15,189 nucleotides of DNA from WANQ01 sp964448055 (GCA_964448055.1 CAYUVB010000038.1:1-15189), one strand, 5' to 3'; numbered from the stretch's first letter, positions 8,122 to 14,280 are shown. Made by a program: numbers and translations. The notes: generated by a model not told the origin, from the sequence alone.

Positions 8122-8449
8122 TTAATTCCCAGAGTCCAACGAATCCATACCATATCATCCTTTTAGCCTTGATAATAAGTAATAATGTACATACTAAATA
8201 CACTATGATGGATATTGCCAATAATACGAGGCCAGAATCATAGCCTAGGATAAACGTATGAATCGCATAGGCTATAGAGGGTAAGGCATTGCTAGTGGCT
8301 AGGATAAGCAAGAATCCCGTTTCATTGGATAGTTTGTCTTCAAGTAACATGTGAAGCAGTGGCGAGATTATTATGGTCATTAATGTAGTTACTAAGGCAG
8401 TCCAGTAGACATCAACCATACTGGGTGTTAGCTTCAATTTCACTAACAC
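8122..8449 (-). CDS. Membrane-protein N-terminal fragment: TrkH N-terminus or separate gene
   Basis: About 109 residues from GTG 8449 (or ATG 8419) to the gap hold three hydrophobic segments (VYWTALVTTLMTIIISPLL, GFLLILATSNALPSIAYAI, GLVLLAISIIVYLVCTLLL) and then KRMIWYGFVGLWEL. TrkH proteins have one pair of membrane helices before the first pore domain, so this could be the TrkH N-terminus, with three helices rather than two. It is in a different frame from trkH if the gap is taken as 100, but the gap size is not real. Alternatively it is a small membrane protein upstream of trkH in the same transcript. I recognise no specific family. Confidence 0.6.
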
Positions 8450-8470
8450 CGCTCTATGGTAACTGCAATA

Positions 8471-8480
8471 GATAAATACC
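8471..8480. promoter_or_regulatory. TATA-like element between divergent trk cluster and enolase
   Basis: GATAAATACC lies midway between GTG 8449 (-) and ATG 8508 (+). Read on the plus strand (GATAAATA) or the minus strand (TATTTATC) it can serve as a TATA box. It lies roughly 25-33 bp from both starts, which would give short or leaderless messages each way. There is no strong Shine-Dalgarno for either gene, which fits this. Confidence 0.4.
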
Positions 8481-8507
8481 CTTCACACAATCACTTATCT
8501 TAAGCAT

Positions 8508-9839
8508 ATGGTAGGGTTAATTAAAATGCTTGTGTATGAGTTAGATGAGTTGTTCAAAATAGAAAAGATAAAAGCTAGATGGATACTTGATTCACGTGGT
8601 AGGCCTACAGTAGAAGTAGAAGTACTTACACGTGGGGGCGGATGGGGTAGAGCAGCAGCACCAGCAGGTGCTTCTAGAGGCAAACATGAAGCTCTAGAAT
8701 TAAGGGATGGTGGTAAAGAGTTCAAGGGTTACGGTGTTCTTAAGGCCGTAGAAAACGTGAACAAAATTATAGCTCCAGTACTAATAGGCATGGATTCTCG
8801 TAAGCAGAGAGACATAGATAATAAAATGATAGAACTAGATGGAACGCTCAATAAAAGCAGACTTGGCAGTAATGCTGTAGTGGCTACAAGCCTAGCAGTA
8901 GCCAAAGCTGCAGCTGAAACCTATGGTCAACCATTGTTCATGTACCTTGGGGGTAGGAATGCTAGGGTTCTACCTGTACCATTAATGAATATAATAAACG
9001 GAGGAGTACATGCTGGTAATAACCTGGATATACAAGAATTCATGATAGCCCCAGTTGGTGCAGATAGTTTTAGTGAAGCAATTAGAATAGCAGTAGAAGT
9101 ATATTATGAACTAAAGAATTTACTCAAAGAGAAGTATGGTTCATTAGCTATAAATGTTGGGGATGAAGGAGGTTTTGCACCACCATTAAACACCACTCGT
9201 GAAGCACTTAACGTATTAATGGATTCAATAAAGAGGGCGGGATATAAACCAGGTATAGATGTGGTTCTAGCACTAGATGTAGCTGCATCACAGCTCTATA
9301 TAGCTGAAGAAGACAAGTATAATTTAGATGGTAAAAGATTCTCCAGGGATGAGCTACTTGAATTCTATGAGGAATTAGTAGAGGAATATCCCATAGTAAG
9401 TATAGAAGACCCATTACACGAAGAAGACTTCGTAGGATTCAGTGAATTGACTAAAAGGCTAGGGTCGAAGATACTCATAGTAGGAGATGACTTATTTGTA
9501 ACAAATCCAGCCAGACTTAGACAAGGAATAGAGGTTGGTGCAGCAAACGCTATCCTAATAAAAGTTAATCAGATAGGTACATTAACTGAAACTATCGACG
9601 TAGTAAATCTAGCACATATCAATAACTATAAAGCTATAATAAGTCATAGAAGTGGTGAAACCGAGGATACAAGTATATCGCATATAGCAGTAGCACTTAA
9701 CACAGGTTTAATTAAAACTGGTGCTCCAGCAAGAGGTGAAAGAACAGCAAAATATAATGAGCTACTGAGAATAGAAGAACTATTAGGGGGTGAAGCAGTC
9801 TATCCAGGTATAAGGGTGTTTCCACGTAAGAAATATTAG
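8508..9839 (+). CDS. eno: Enolase (phosphopyruvate hydratase)
   Basis: Interconverts 2-phosphoglycerate and phosphoenolpyruvate in glycolysis and gluconeogenesis. From ATG 8508 it has 443 residues; ATG 8526 would give 437, and both suit the family. All active-site elements are present: ILDSRGRPTVEVEV, HAGNNLDIQEF (H168, E177), GDEGGFAPP (E220), ALDVAAS (metal ligand D257), SIEDPLHEEDF (E300), VGDDLF (D327), IKVNQIGT (K352), SHRSGETED (H380, R381) and KTGAPARGERTAKYN (K403). A TATA-like element at 8471-8478 suggests a near-leaderless message from 8508, while a gene start at 8526 would leave a leader of about 20 nt. It stands alone, diverging from the trk cluster. Confidence 0.97.
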   Translation: MVGLIKMLVYELDELFKIEKIKARWILDSRGRPTVEVEVLTRGGGWGRAAAPAGASRGKHEALELRDGGKEFKGYGVLKAVENVNKIIAPVLIGMDSRKQRDIDNKMIELDGTLNKSRLGSNAVVATSLAVAKAAAETYGQPLFMYLGGRNARVLPVPLMNIINGGVHAGNNLDIQEFMIAPVGADSFSEAIRIAVEVYYELKNLLKEKYGSLAINVGDEGGFAPPLNTTREALNVLMDSIKRAGYKPGIDVVLALDVAASQLYIAEEDKYNLDGKRFSRDELLEFYEELVEEYPIVSIEDPLHEEDFVGFSELTKRLGSKILIVGDDLFVTNPARLRQGIEVGAANAILIKVNQIGTLTETIDVVNLAHINNYKAIISHRSGETEDTSISHIAVALNTGLIKTGAPARGERTAKYNELLRIEELLGGEAVYPGIRVFPRKKY

Positions 9840-9852
9840 AGACGACAATACT

Positions 9853-9914
9853 ATGATGAGGGTTAAAAGCGCAGAGCCACATAACCTGGGCTATGAAGAA
9901 AGCCAGGCTGCTGA
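9853..9914 (+). ncRNA. Candidate C/D box sRNA or stem-loop after enolase
   Basis: Fourteen bases after the enolase stop, ATGATGA (9853-9859) matches the C box consensus RUGAUGA, and CTGA (9911-9914) matches the D box. TGAAGA (9894-9899) could be a C' box with one mismatch, leaving 11 nt before the D box. CAGA (9872-9875) could be a degenerate D' box 12 nt after the C box. Against this, CCTG(G)GCT (9885-9892) pairs with AGCCAGG (9901-9907) around an 8-nt loop, which would bury the second guide. The same bases also open a 24-codon frame from ATG 9853 without a ribosome binding site. I cannot choose between these readings. Confidence 0.25.
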
Positions 9915-9936
9915 ACACTATAACTAAATTAATCAT

Positions 9937-10488
9937 TTAACCACTTAAACCCTCTATGATTTCTCCCTCTATGGTATCTGCATAGTAATCTACTAGTTTT
10001 CTAGGGGGTATACTGGTATAACTAGCACATTCATTTAAGGCTCTATACAAGGAATCTAATACATCCTCTATGTAGGCATGTACTAAAGGATCATTCTTGT
10101 ATTCGTTTGAAAGTCTTTCAAGAAGTCTTAAACTTATACTAGCATTTAATGCAAACACGTTCACGCTGTGCGAAGCAAGTAATAAGTCAACTATACGCTC
10201 TAAGATCCTCTGAGAATATTCAAACAGTATCACTTTGTCGTGACCCACGTTTAGTTCGCGTGATGCATTCTCCCTTACTTCGAACACGTTCTTTAGTCTC
10301 AATGTATTATACACTATCTCAGCTACGAGTGCTCTTAAGGGTCTAGGAACACGTATTACGTCCCTTAATCTTTCGGTAACACCCATGTAGTCAATAGGTA
10401 TCTCTTGCAATACTTTGTCCTCCGATAATAAGATTGCTAAGTGGTTTAGTATAAGACCTGTATCCCCTATGAATATGTTAACTAACAT
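9937..10488 (-). CDS. Unrecognised 183-aa protein divergent from cdvA
   Basis: I do not recognise this protein. It is predicted soluble and mostly helical, with no membrane segment, signal peptide, Cys pair or nucleotide-binding motif. Visible features are an N-terminal hydrophobic strand (MLVNIFIGDTGLILNHLAIL), a basic IRVPRPLRALVAEIVYNTL segment, and leucine-rich helices ISLRLLERLSNEY and YIEDVLDSLYRALNE. The frame uses host-like codons and the gene is bounded by well-spaced neighbours, so it is probably real. ATG 10488 is the first start. It diverges from cdvA across 75 bp and may share the CTTATAAAT element with it. A link to cell division is guilt by association only. Confidence 0.75.
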   Translation of the reverse strand: MLVNIFIGDTGLILNHLAILLSEDKVLQEIPIDYMGVTERLRDVIRVPRPLRALVAEIVYNTLRLKNVFEVRENASRELNVGHDKVILFEYSQRILERIVDLLLASHSVNVFALNASISLRLLERLSNEYKNDPLVHAYIEDVLDSLYRALNECASYTSIPPRKLVDYYADTIEGEIIEGLSG

Positions 10489-10502
10489 CTAGACCCCTAG
10501 CT

Positions 10503-10555
10503 CTTATAAATCCTGGCATGATGTAAGAATCTCCTTTGAACCCTAGACTTAGGTG
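10503..10555 (+). promoter_or_regulatory. cdvA promoter and ribosome binding site
   Basis: CTTATAAAT at 10503-10511 is a good TATA box, placing the transcript start near 10532 with a leader of about 32 nt. AGGTG at 10551-10555 is a Shine-Dalgarno 8 nt before ATG 10564. The TATA box is near-palindromic (ATTTATAAG on the other strand), so it may also serve the divergent 183-aa gene, but it lies only about 18 bp from that ATG. Confidence 0.55.
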
Positions 10556-10563
10556 TACAAATC

Positions 10564-11280
10564 ATGGTACTCATGGTAGATGAGGTAGAACGATACATAG
10601 GTTTAGAAGTAAAAGACCCCTATGGTAGAAAGGTTGGCAGAATAGTAGCAGTATATAGTGAAGTAGATGGGTCGGTTACTGGGGTGGAACTAGAAGTAAA
10701 TGAGGATACATTTACAACAATACCAGTTAGTAGAATAAAAATAAACGATGACGGTGAGCTACAAATTATACCTGAATGGAAAGCTGAAGCTTTAAGCTTA
10801 ATAAAACAATTAGATAAGGCCAAGAGAAGAATTAAGGCATTAGACGATTTGTACTCCAAGAACGAGATACCACGACACGCCTACGATGAATTCAGGAAGA
10901 AAGTTGAAAGAAACTTATCAATGTTAAAAATTAAGGCGAAAGAAGTAAAACAAATGCTTAAGAAGCGTACTAATCAACTAGAAGACACAATAATACAGGT
11001 AGAGAAGGCTATAACAGCACTTAAGATGAGCTATCTAGCAGGTGAATTATCAGAAAAGGGATACAAAGCAGCAATAGAAGCACTAAGGCAAGCTAAGGAT
11101 AAAGCAGTTGAAGAAAAAGAGGATATTAAAAAGATACTTAACAGAATAGAGAATCTAGAAAGAGAACCAGTTGAGATAAAATTACCATCGAGTCAATCTA
11201 AACCTGTCGAAACTAAACCTAAAGTAGAGGCTCCAGCAACATCTGAAACACCTATACTGGTTCAAGTACTTGAAGGGTAA
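10564..11280 (+). CDS. cdvA: Cell division protein CdvA
   Basis: This 238-residue protein has the three-part CdvA architecture. A PRC-barrel-like beta domain (about 9-72) contains the GLEVKDPYGRKVGRIVAVY segment. A long coiled coil with heptad-like Leu/Ile (about 73-200) follows. A Pro/Ser/Thr-rich linker then leads to the C-terminal peptide PILVQVLEG (230-238), which corresponds to the ESCRT-III binding peptide of Sulfolobales CdvA. In crenarchaea CdvA binds membrane and DNA, marks mid-cell, and recruits CdvB through this peptide. ATG 10564 has AGGTG 8 nt upstream; the second ATG at 10573 is less well spaced. It is first in the cdv locus, 90 bp from cdvB. Confidence 0.93.
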   Translation: MVLMVDEVERYIGLEVKDPYGRKVGRIVAVYSEVDGSVTGVELEVNEDTFTTIPVSRIKINDDGELQIIPEWKAEALSLIKQLDKAKRRIKALDDLYSKNEIPRHAYDEFRKKVERNLSMLKIKAKEVKQMLKKRTNQLEDTIIQVEKAITALKMSYLAGELSEKGYKAAIEALRQAKDKAVEEKEDIKKILNRIENLEREPVEIKLPSSQSKPVETKPKVEAPATSETPILVQVLEG

Positions 11281-11287
11281 GTTGATG

Positions 11288-11370
11288 GATATTTTATCTT
11301 CCAAGTTTTGTTTTCCATCTATTACTCTTAGAACCAAAACCTATTTCAACCTAATCATCGGTGAAGTAAT
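11288..11370 (+). promoter_or_regulatory. cdvA-cdvB intergenic region
   Basis: TTTTGTTTTCC (11306-11316) is a T-rich tract that could end cdvA transcripts. ATATTTTATC (11289-11298) is a weak TATA candidate for a separate cdvB promoter. GGTGA at 11360-11364 is the Shine-Dalgarno for GTG 11371, 6 nt away. An ATG at 11369 is out of frame and hits a stop after four codons. Confidence 0.35.
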
Positions 11371-12282
11371 GTGGAGGTATTAACACAGTATACCAGTGGT
11401 AGTGGGGCGAGTAGTTGGTTGAGAATATTTAGAGGCTTATTTGGTTCTAGGGAACAAGGCGATAAGGACTTTAGGGATTTTAAGAAGAAGCTTATTGAAG
11501 CTAAGGTGAAGCTTCAGGAAACAATGCAGAGAATAGATGAAGCATTAAATAAGCTAAAACATAGGGATTCCCAACTGTTTTCAAGTGCTGTTAAAGCCTT
11601 AGCTTCAGGAGATGAAATAAAAGCCAGTATCTATGCAGGCGAGGTCGCGGAAATAAGAAGAATTATGAAGACTCTCACAACTGTTAAATATGCTATTGAA
11701 CAAGTCTCACTTAGACTTGAAACAATTGAAGCATTAGAAGATGTAGGTGTTTCTCTTGCACCGTTAATACCAGTAGTTAAAAGCATAAGGGAACAAGTAT
11801 CACAACTTATACCTGAGGTTACATCACATCTAGATGAAGCATTAAATAGCATGCAGGAAGTAGTATCTGTTACGGCTAACGTACCTGAACGTACAATGTT
11901 ACCTATAACTATGTCCCCTGAAGCAAGAAATATATTTGAACAAGCTAGGCAGAAAGCTGAGCAAGAATATAGTATTGAGGAAACAATTAGTCTCCAAGGA
12001 TTATCTCATATGAAGGATCTTGTCGAGAAGGTTAACGCTAAGATAAAAGAAAAATTACGTGAGGAGAAGACACCCACATTGATGCCACAAGCATTAGCCA
12101 TAATGGTTCCTCGTAAATTATCATTTGATGATATTAAGCGTGGAGTTTTAGACTACATACGTAGCCATAGAGGATTCTTAGACATAGCTGATTGTGCTAG
12201 AAGACTCAATGTTCACCCAAGTGATGTACGTAGGGCACTAGAAGCCTTAATAAAGGAAGGGAAGATTAGGGTAATTAGTTAA
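11371..12282 (+). CDS. cdvB: CdvB, ESCRT-III homologue of the division ring
   Basis: A 303-residue protein with an ESCRT-III/Snf7-type helical core (about 30-230) opening with a basic helix (FRDFKKKLIEAKVKLQETMQ). A proline-containing linker TPTLMPQALAIMVPRK (234-249) lies where the MIM2-like CdvC-binding motif of CdvB is found. A C-terminal winged helix (about 250-303: FDDIKRGVLDYI, DVRRALEALIKEGKIRV) is known in Sulfolobales to bind the CdvA C-terminal peptide. CdvB polymerises into the membrane-constricting ring. The start is GTG with GGTGA 6 nt upstream. The protein is longer than Sulfolobus CdvB (about 260), mainly in the core-to-linker region. Confidence 0.93.
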   Translation: MEVLTQYTSGSGASSWLRIFRGLFGSREQGDKDFRDFKKKLIEAKVKLQETMQRIDEALNKLKHRDSQLFSSAVKALASGDEIKASIYAGEVAEIRRIMKTLTTVKYAIEQVSLRLETIEALEDVGVSLAPLIPVVKSIREQVSQLIPEVTSHLDEALNSMQEVVSVTANVPERTMLPITMSPEARNIFEQARQKAEQEYSIEETISLQGLSHMKDLVEKVNAKIKEKLREEKTPTLMPQALAIMVPRKLSFDDIKRGVLDYIRSHRGFLDIADCARRLNVHPSDVRRALEALIKEGKIRVIS

Positions 12283-12314
12283 TTAAAGACATACAGAATC
12301 ATTATCTTATTGGA

Positions 12315-12464
12315 AGCTTAGTTTATATCACGTTTAAGCTACGATATTTGGGAACACTGTATACCTCCTTACATAATACCGTTCAAGACGAAGGGGCAAA
12401 CCGTTTTTAGCGGTACATGTTTGCTCAAGAACTCTATACGGATACTTGTCTTTGTAATAGGTGG
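12315..12464 (+). promoter_or_regulatory. cdvC upstream region: TATA box within inverted repeat, plus RBS
   Basis: TTTATATC (12322-12329) is a TATA candidate flanked by a perfect 6-bp inverted repeat, AGCTTA (12315-12320) and TAAGCT (12335-12340). Further on, ACCG (12400-12403) and CGGT (12411-12414) flank a T run. CTCTATAC near 12431 is a second TATA-like site, nearer the gene. AGGTGG (12459-12464) is a strong Shine-Dalgarno 9 nt before TTG 12474. The 191-bp spacing from cdvB is long for a simple operon. Confidence 0.4.
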
Positions 12465-12473
12465 ATTCTAGCC

Positions 12474-13610
12474 TTGAGCACAGCTATATATCTTGAAGAA
12501 GCGGCTAGGCAATATGCTCTTAAAGCAGTCAAGGCTGATCAGAAAGGAGAGTATGAATCGGCAGCAAAATACTATGAAAAAGCTGCTGATATATTAGAGA
12601 GACTCATCCGATTATACCCGGATATACCCTTCAAAGAAACCTATGTGAAAATGATACGTGAATATCGTAGGAGAAGTAAGCATCTAAGAGAAATAGCTAA
12701 ACGTAAAGTTAAAGCCGTAGGAGGAGATGAAGAAGACGAAGAGATAGAAATAGATGAAATAATTCTAACACAGAAACCAAGCATTACATTTGATGATATA
12801 GTTGATTTAGAAGAAGTTAAACAAGCTATACGTGAAGCAATAGTGTATCCTGTTAAAAGACCGGATCTATTCCCTCTGGGATGGCCTAGAGGGATATTAT
12901 TGTTTGGTCCACCAGGTTGTGGTAAAACCATGGTGGCAGCAGCGGTGGCGAATGAAATAGATGGAGTATTCTTCCATGTAGATGCAGCAACAATAATGTC
13001 TAAGTGGCTTGGTGAAGCAGAAAAGAATGTATCAAGAATATTTCGTAAAGCTCGCGAAATAGCTGTTAACGAAGGTAAGCCAGCAATAATATTTATCGAT
13101 GAAGTAGACGCACTTCTAGGGGTATATCAAACAGAAGTAGGTGGTGAAGTCAGGGTTAGAAATCAATTCCTTAAAGAAATGGACGGTATAATGGATAAAT
13201 CATTTAATTATCATGTTTACGTTATAGGTGCAACAAATAAGCCTTGGAGATTAGACGAAGCTTTCATAAGGAGATTCCAGAAGAGAATCTATGTGCCACC
13301 ACCAAACTTTGAAGCTAGAATAGAATTGTTTAAGTATTATACATCTAAGATAAAACTTGATGAGACAGTTGACTTAGTTGAACTAGCTAAATTAACGGAA
13401 GGCTATAGTGCAAGTGATATAAGGGACATAGTACAAGCAGCTCACATGAGGACAATTAGAGAATTCTTCGAGAAAAACAATGGTATTGGTGAACCTCGGC
13501 CCGTGTCGATGGATGACTTCATGGAGATACTGAAGGTACGTAAGCCAAGCATTGATCATTCGATGATAGAAGCCTATGTTAAGTGGTATGAGAAATTCAA
13601 GGCACTCTAG
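12474..13610 (+). CDS. cdvC: CdvC, Vps4-type AAA+ ATPase of cell division
   Basis: About 378 residues. An N-terminal MIT domain of three helices (about 5-80: YLEEAARQYALKAVKADQKG, YYEKAADILERLI) binds the CdvB linker. The AAA+ module has Walker A GPPGCGKT (Lys151), Walker B IIFIDEVDALLG (Asp209, Glu210), sensor GATNKPWRLDE and paired arginine fingers in FIRRFQKR (Arg266, Arg267). KWLGEAEKNV and GGEVRVRNQFLKEMDG are Vps4 pore and helix marks. The ATPase pulls CdvB subunits from the ring. The start is placed at TTG 12474 because AGGTGG lies 9 nt before it and STAIYLEEAARQYA then aligns with the start of Sulfolobus CdvC. ATG 12417 would add 19 atypical residues with two Cys. Confidence 0.93.
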   Translation: MSTAIYLEEAARQYALKAVKADQKGEYESAAKYYEKAADILERLIRLYPDIPFKETYVKMIREYRRRSKHLREIAKRKVKAVGGDEEDEEIEIDEIILTQKPSITFDDIVDLEEVKQAIREAIVYPVKRPDLFPLGWPRGILLFGPPGCGKTMVAAAVANEIDGVFFHVDAATIMSKWLGEAEKNVSRIFRKAREIAVNEGKPAIIFIDEVDALLGVYQTEVGGEVRVRNQFLKEMDGIMDKSFNYHVYVIGATNKPWRLDEAFIRRFQKRIYVPPPNFEARIELFKYYTSKIKLDETVDLVELAKLTEGYSASDIRDIVQAAHMRTIREFFEKNNGIGEPRPVSMDDFMEILKVRKPSIDHSMIEAYVKWYEKFKAL

Positions 13611-13730
13611 AAATGGGGGTCAGCTACCCGTAAACATTCAACTCCTCCGACAACACCTTGATGTTTCTGATGGTCATAATTGTCACATCCCAAATGGCAC
13701 ACCCATGGTGCAGTTCGTACTATAAAATAA
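13611..13730. other. Non-coding or decayed stretch after cdvC
   Basis: The sequence is clearly less AT-rich than the cdv genes. GGGT (13617-13620) and ACCC (13626-13629) form a small stem around CAGCT. On the minus strand, a frame from about 13730 to the TAG overlapping the cdvC end stays open for about 40 codons (including APWVCHLGCDNYDHQ and GGVECLRVADP) but has no start codon with a ribosome binding site. It could be the remnant of an insertion-sequence end or an unannotated RNA; I cannot identify it. TATAAAATAA (13721-13730) is a perfect TATA-like element at its right edge. Confidence 0.35.
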
Positions 13731-13767
13731 ACTGGAATATTCCAGTTATATTAGTATAACTGGAATA
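13731..13767. repeat. Nested inverted repeats built from ACTGGAATA units
   Basis: ACTGGAATATTCCAGT (13731-13746) is a perfect 16-bp palindrome. Overlapping it, TATTCCAGTTATA (13738-13750) and TATAACTGGAATA (13755-13767) form a perfect 13-bp inverted repeat around TTAG. The result is three ACTGGAATA half-sites in alternating orientation within 37 bp, 30 bp beyond the stop of the ribbon-helix-helix gene. Read on the minus strand, the hairpin is followed by TTTATTTTATAG, as a terminator would be. Read on the plus strand, it follows TATAAAAT and could be an operator over a transcription start. Confidence 0.75.
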
Positions 13768-13775
13768 CGCGCACA

Positions 13776-13793
13776 TTACTCGGGTTACTCGGG
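13776..13793. repeat. Tandem 9-mer TTACTCGGG, two copies
   Basis: TTACTCGGG occurs twice in direct succession just beyond the stop codon of the ribbon-helix-helix gene and 8 bp from the nested inverted repeat. Two copies are too few to infer a function. Confidence 0.6.
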
Positions 13794-13796
13794 TGG

Positions 13797-14048
13797 TTAC
13801 CATAGCTTACGCTTCTTCTTACTGTTCTCGGATACAAGTTTCTTCAATATTCGTTTGAGTTCAGCTACCTCATGCTCCAATCGCTCAAGTCTCTCCGCAA
13901 TATTGCCCCTAACGATATTGTCAAGGTAGAATACTAACGCGTTGCGCACAAGCTCACTAGCAGTCGCACCCTGACCAGCAGCCGCAGACATAATGTCCCG
14001 ATACAACTCCTCATCTACTCGTATACATAAAGTACGGGTCCTAGGCAT
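13797..14048 (-). CDS. Ribbon-helix-helix (CopG/Arc-type) DNA-binding protein
   Basis: An 83-residue protein. The strand RTLCIRV (about 4-11) is followed by helix A (DEELYRDIMSAAAGQ), the turn GATAS and helix B (ELVRNALVFYLDN), which is the standard ribbon-helix-helix order that binds DNA as a dimer. The C-terminal half is a leucine-heptad coiled coil (IAERLERLEHEVAELKRILKKL) ending in a basic KKKRK tail, unusual for minimal CopG proteins. A TATA box on the minus strand (TTTTATAG, 14071-14078) is 26 bp before ATG 14048, so the mRNA is probably leaderless. Paired AGTGTCA boxes around the TATA suggest autoregulation. Its target, and whether it belongs to a mobile element, are unknown. Confidence 0.88.
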   Translation of the reverse strand: MPRTRTLCIRVDEELYRDIMSAAAGQGATASELVRNALVFYLDNIVRGNIAERLERLEHEVAELKRILKKLVSENSKKKRKLW

Positions 14049-14056
14049 ATAATACG

Positions 14057-14086
14057 AGTGTCAGGCAAACTATAAAACAAGTGTCA
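14057..14086 (-). promoter_or_regulatory. RHH gene promoter with paired operator-like boxes
   Basis: AGTGTCA occurs at 14057-14063 and again at 14080-14086, 23 bp apart (about two helical turns). The two copies bracket the minus-strand TATA box TTTTATAG (14071-14078). This is a usual arrangement for a repressor that blocks its own promoter. Confidence 0.5.
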
Positions 14087-14092
14087 TACAGA

Positions 14093-14242
14093 GTGCACAC
14101 AACCGCCGAATAGAACATAAACAAACTCAACTCGTTATTCAGGGTACACCCTGACTACCATAAAAGTGCACACAGTTAACGAATAGCCATCAACAACGTC
14201 AATTACTCAGCGAAGTGCACACACAACAACAAGGTGCACACA
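14093..14242. repeat. Four GTGCACACA iteron-like repeats
   Basis: Exact copies of GTGCACACA lie at 14093-14101, 14166-14174, 14215-14223 and 14234-14242, all in the same orientation. Similarity extends past the core: copies 1, 2 and 4 continue with a CGAAT or ACGAAA segment, and copies 1 and 2 remain alignable for about 45 nt (CGAATAG, then CA-rich DNA, then TCA and TCAG). The core GTGCAC is itself palindromic. The intervals of 73, 49 and 19 bp are uneven, unlike tight plasmid iterons. Confidence 0.7.
14139..14154. repeat. Inverted repeat TCAGGGT-AC-ACCCTGA
   Basis: A perfect 7-bp inverted repeat with a 2-bp spacer lies between the first and second GTGCACACA repeats. It could be a binding site for a dimeric regulator. 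Confidence 0.6.
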
Positions 14243-14271
14243 ATAAACGAAACGACAACAAACAATAGACA

Positions 14272-14280
14272 GGTTATATC
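14272..14280 (+). promoter_or_regulatory. TATA box for the rightmost gene
   Basis: GGTTATATC has TTATAT at 14274-14279, centred 26-27 bp before ATG 14303. This predicts a leaderless message starting at or next to that ATG, and it is the main reason for preferring 14303 over the upstream GTG 14234. Confidence 0.5.

Noticed and set aside
9712..9936. Minus-strand open frame across the enolase 3' end
   Set aside because: It overlaps a certain enolase coding region on the opposite strand, has no recognisable domain, and is probably a shadow frame.
11369..11385. ATG 11369 as the cdvB start
   Set aside because: It is out of frame and meets TAA after four codons; GTG 11371 with GGTGA upstream fits.
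13654..13690. C/D-box-like TGATG and CTGA motifs after cdvC
   Set aside because: The motifs are imperfect and their spacing does not fit a guide RNA.
13797..14048. RHH protein as the cell-cycle repressor of cdvA known from Saccharolobus (aCcr1)
   Set aside because: It is longer, carries a C-terminal coiled coil, and sits in a repeat-rich, compositionally distinct region; proximity to cdvC alone is not enough.
14093..14242. CRISPR array from the GTGCACACA repeats
   Set aside because: The repeats are only 9 bp and unevenly spaced (73, 49, 19 bp), with no cas gene nearby.
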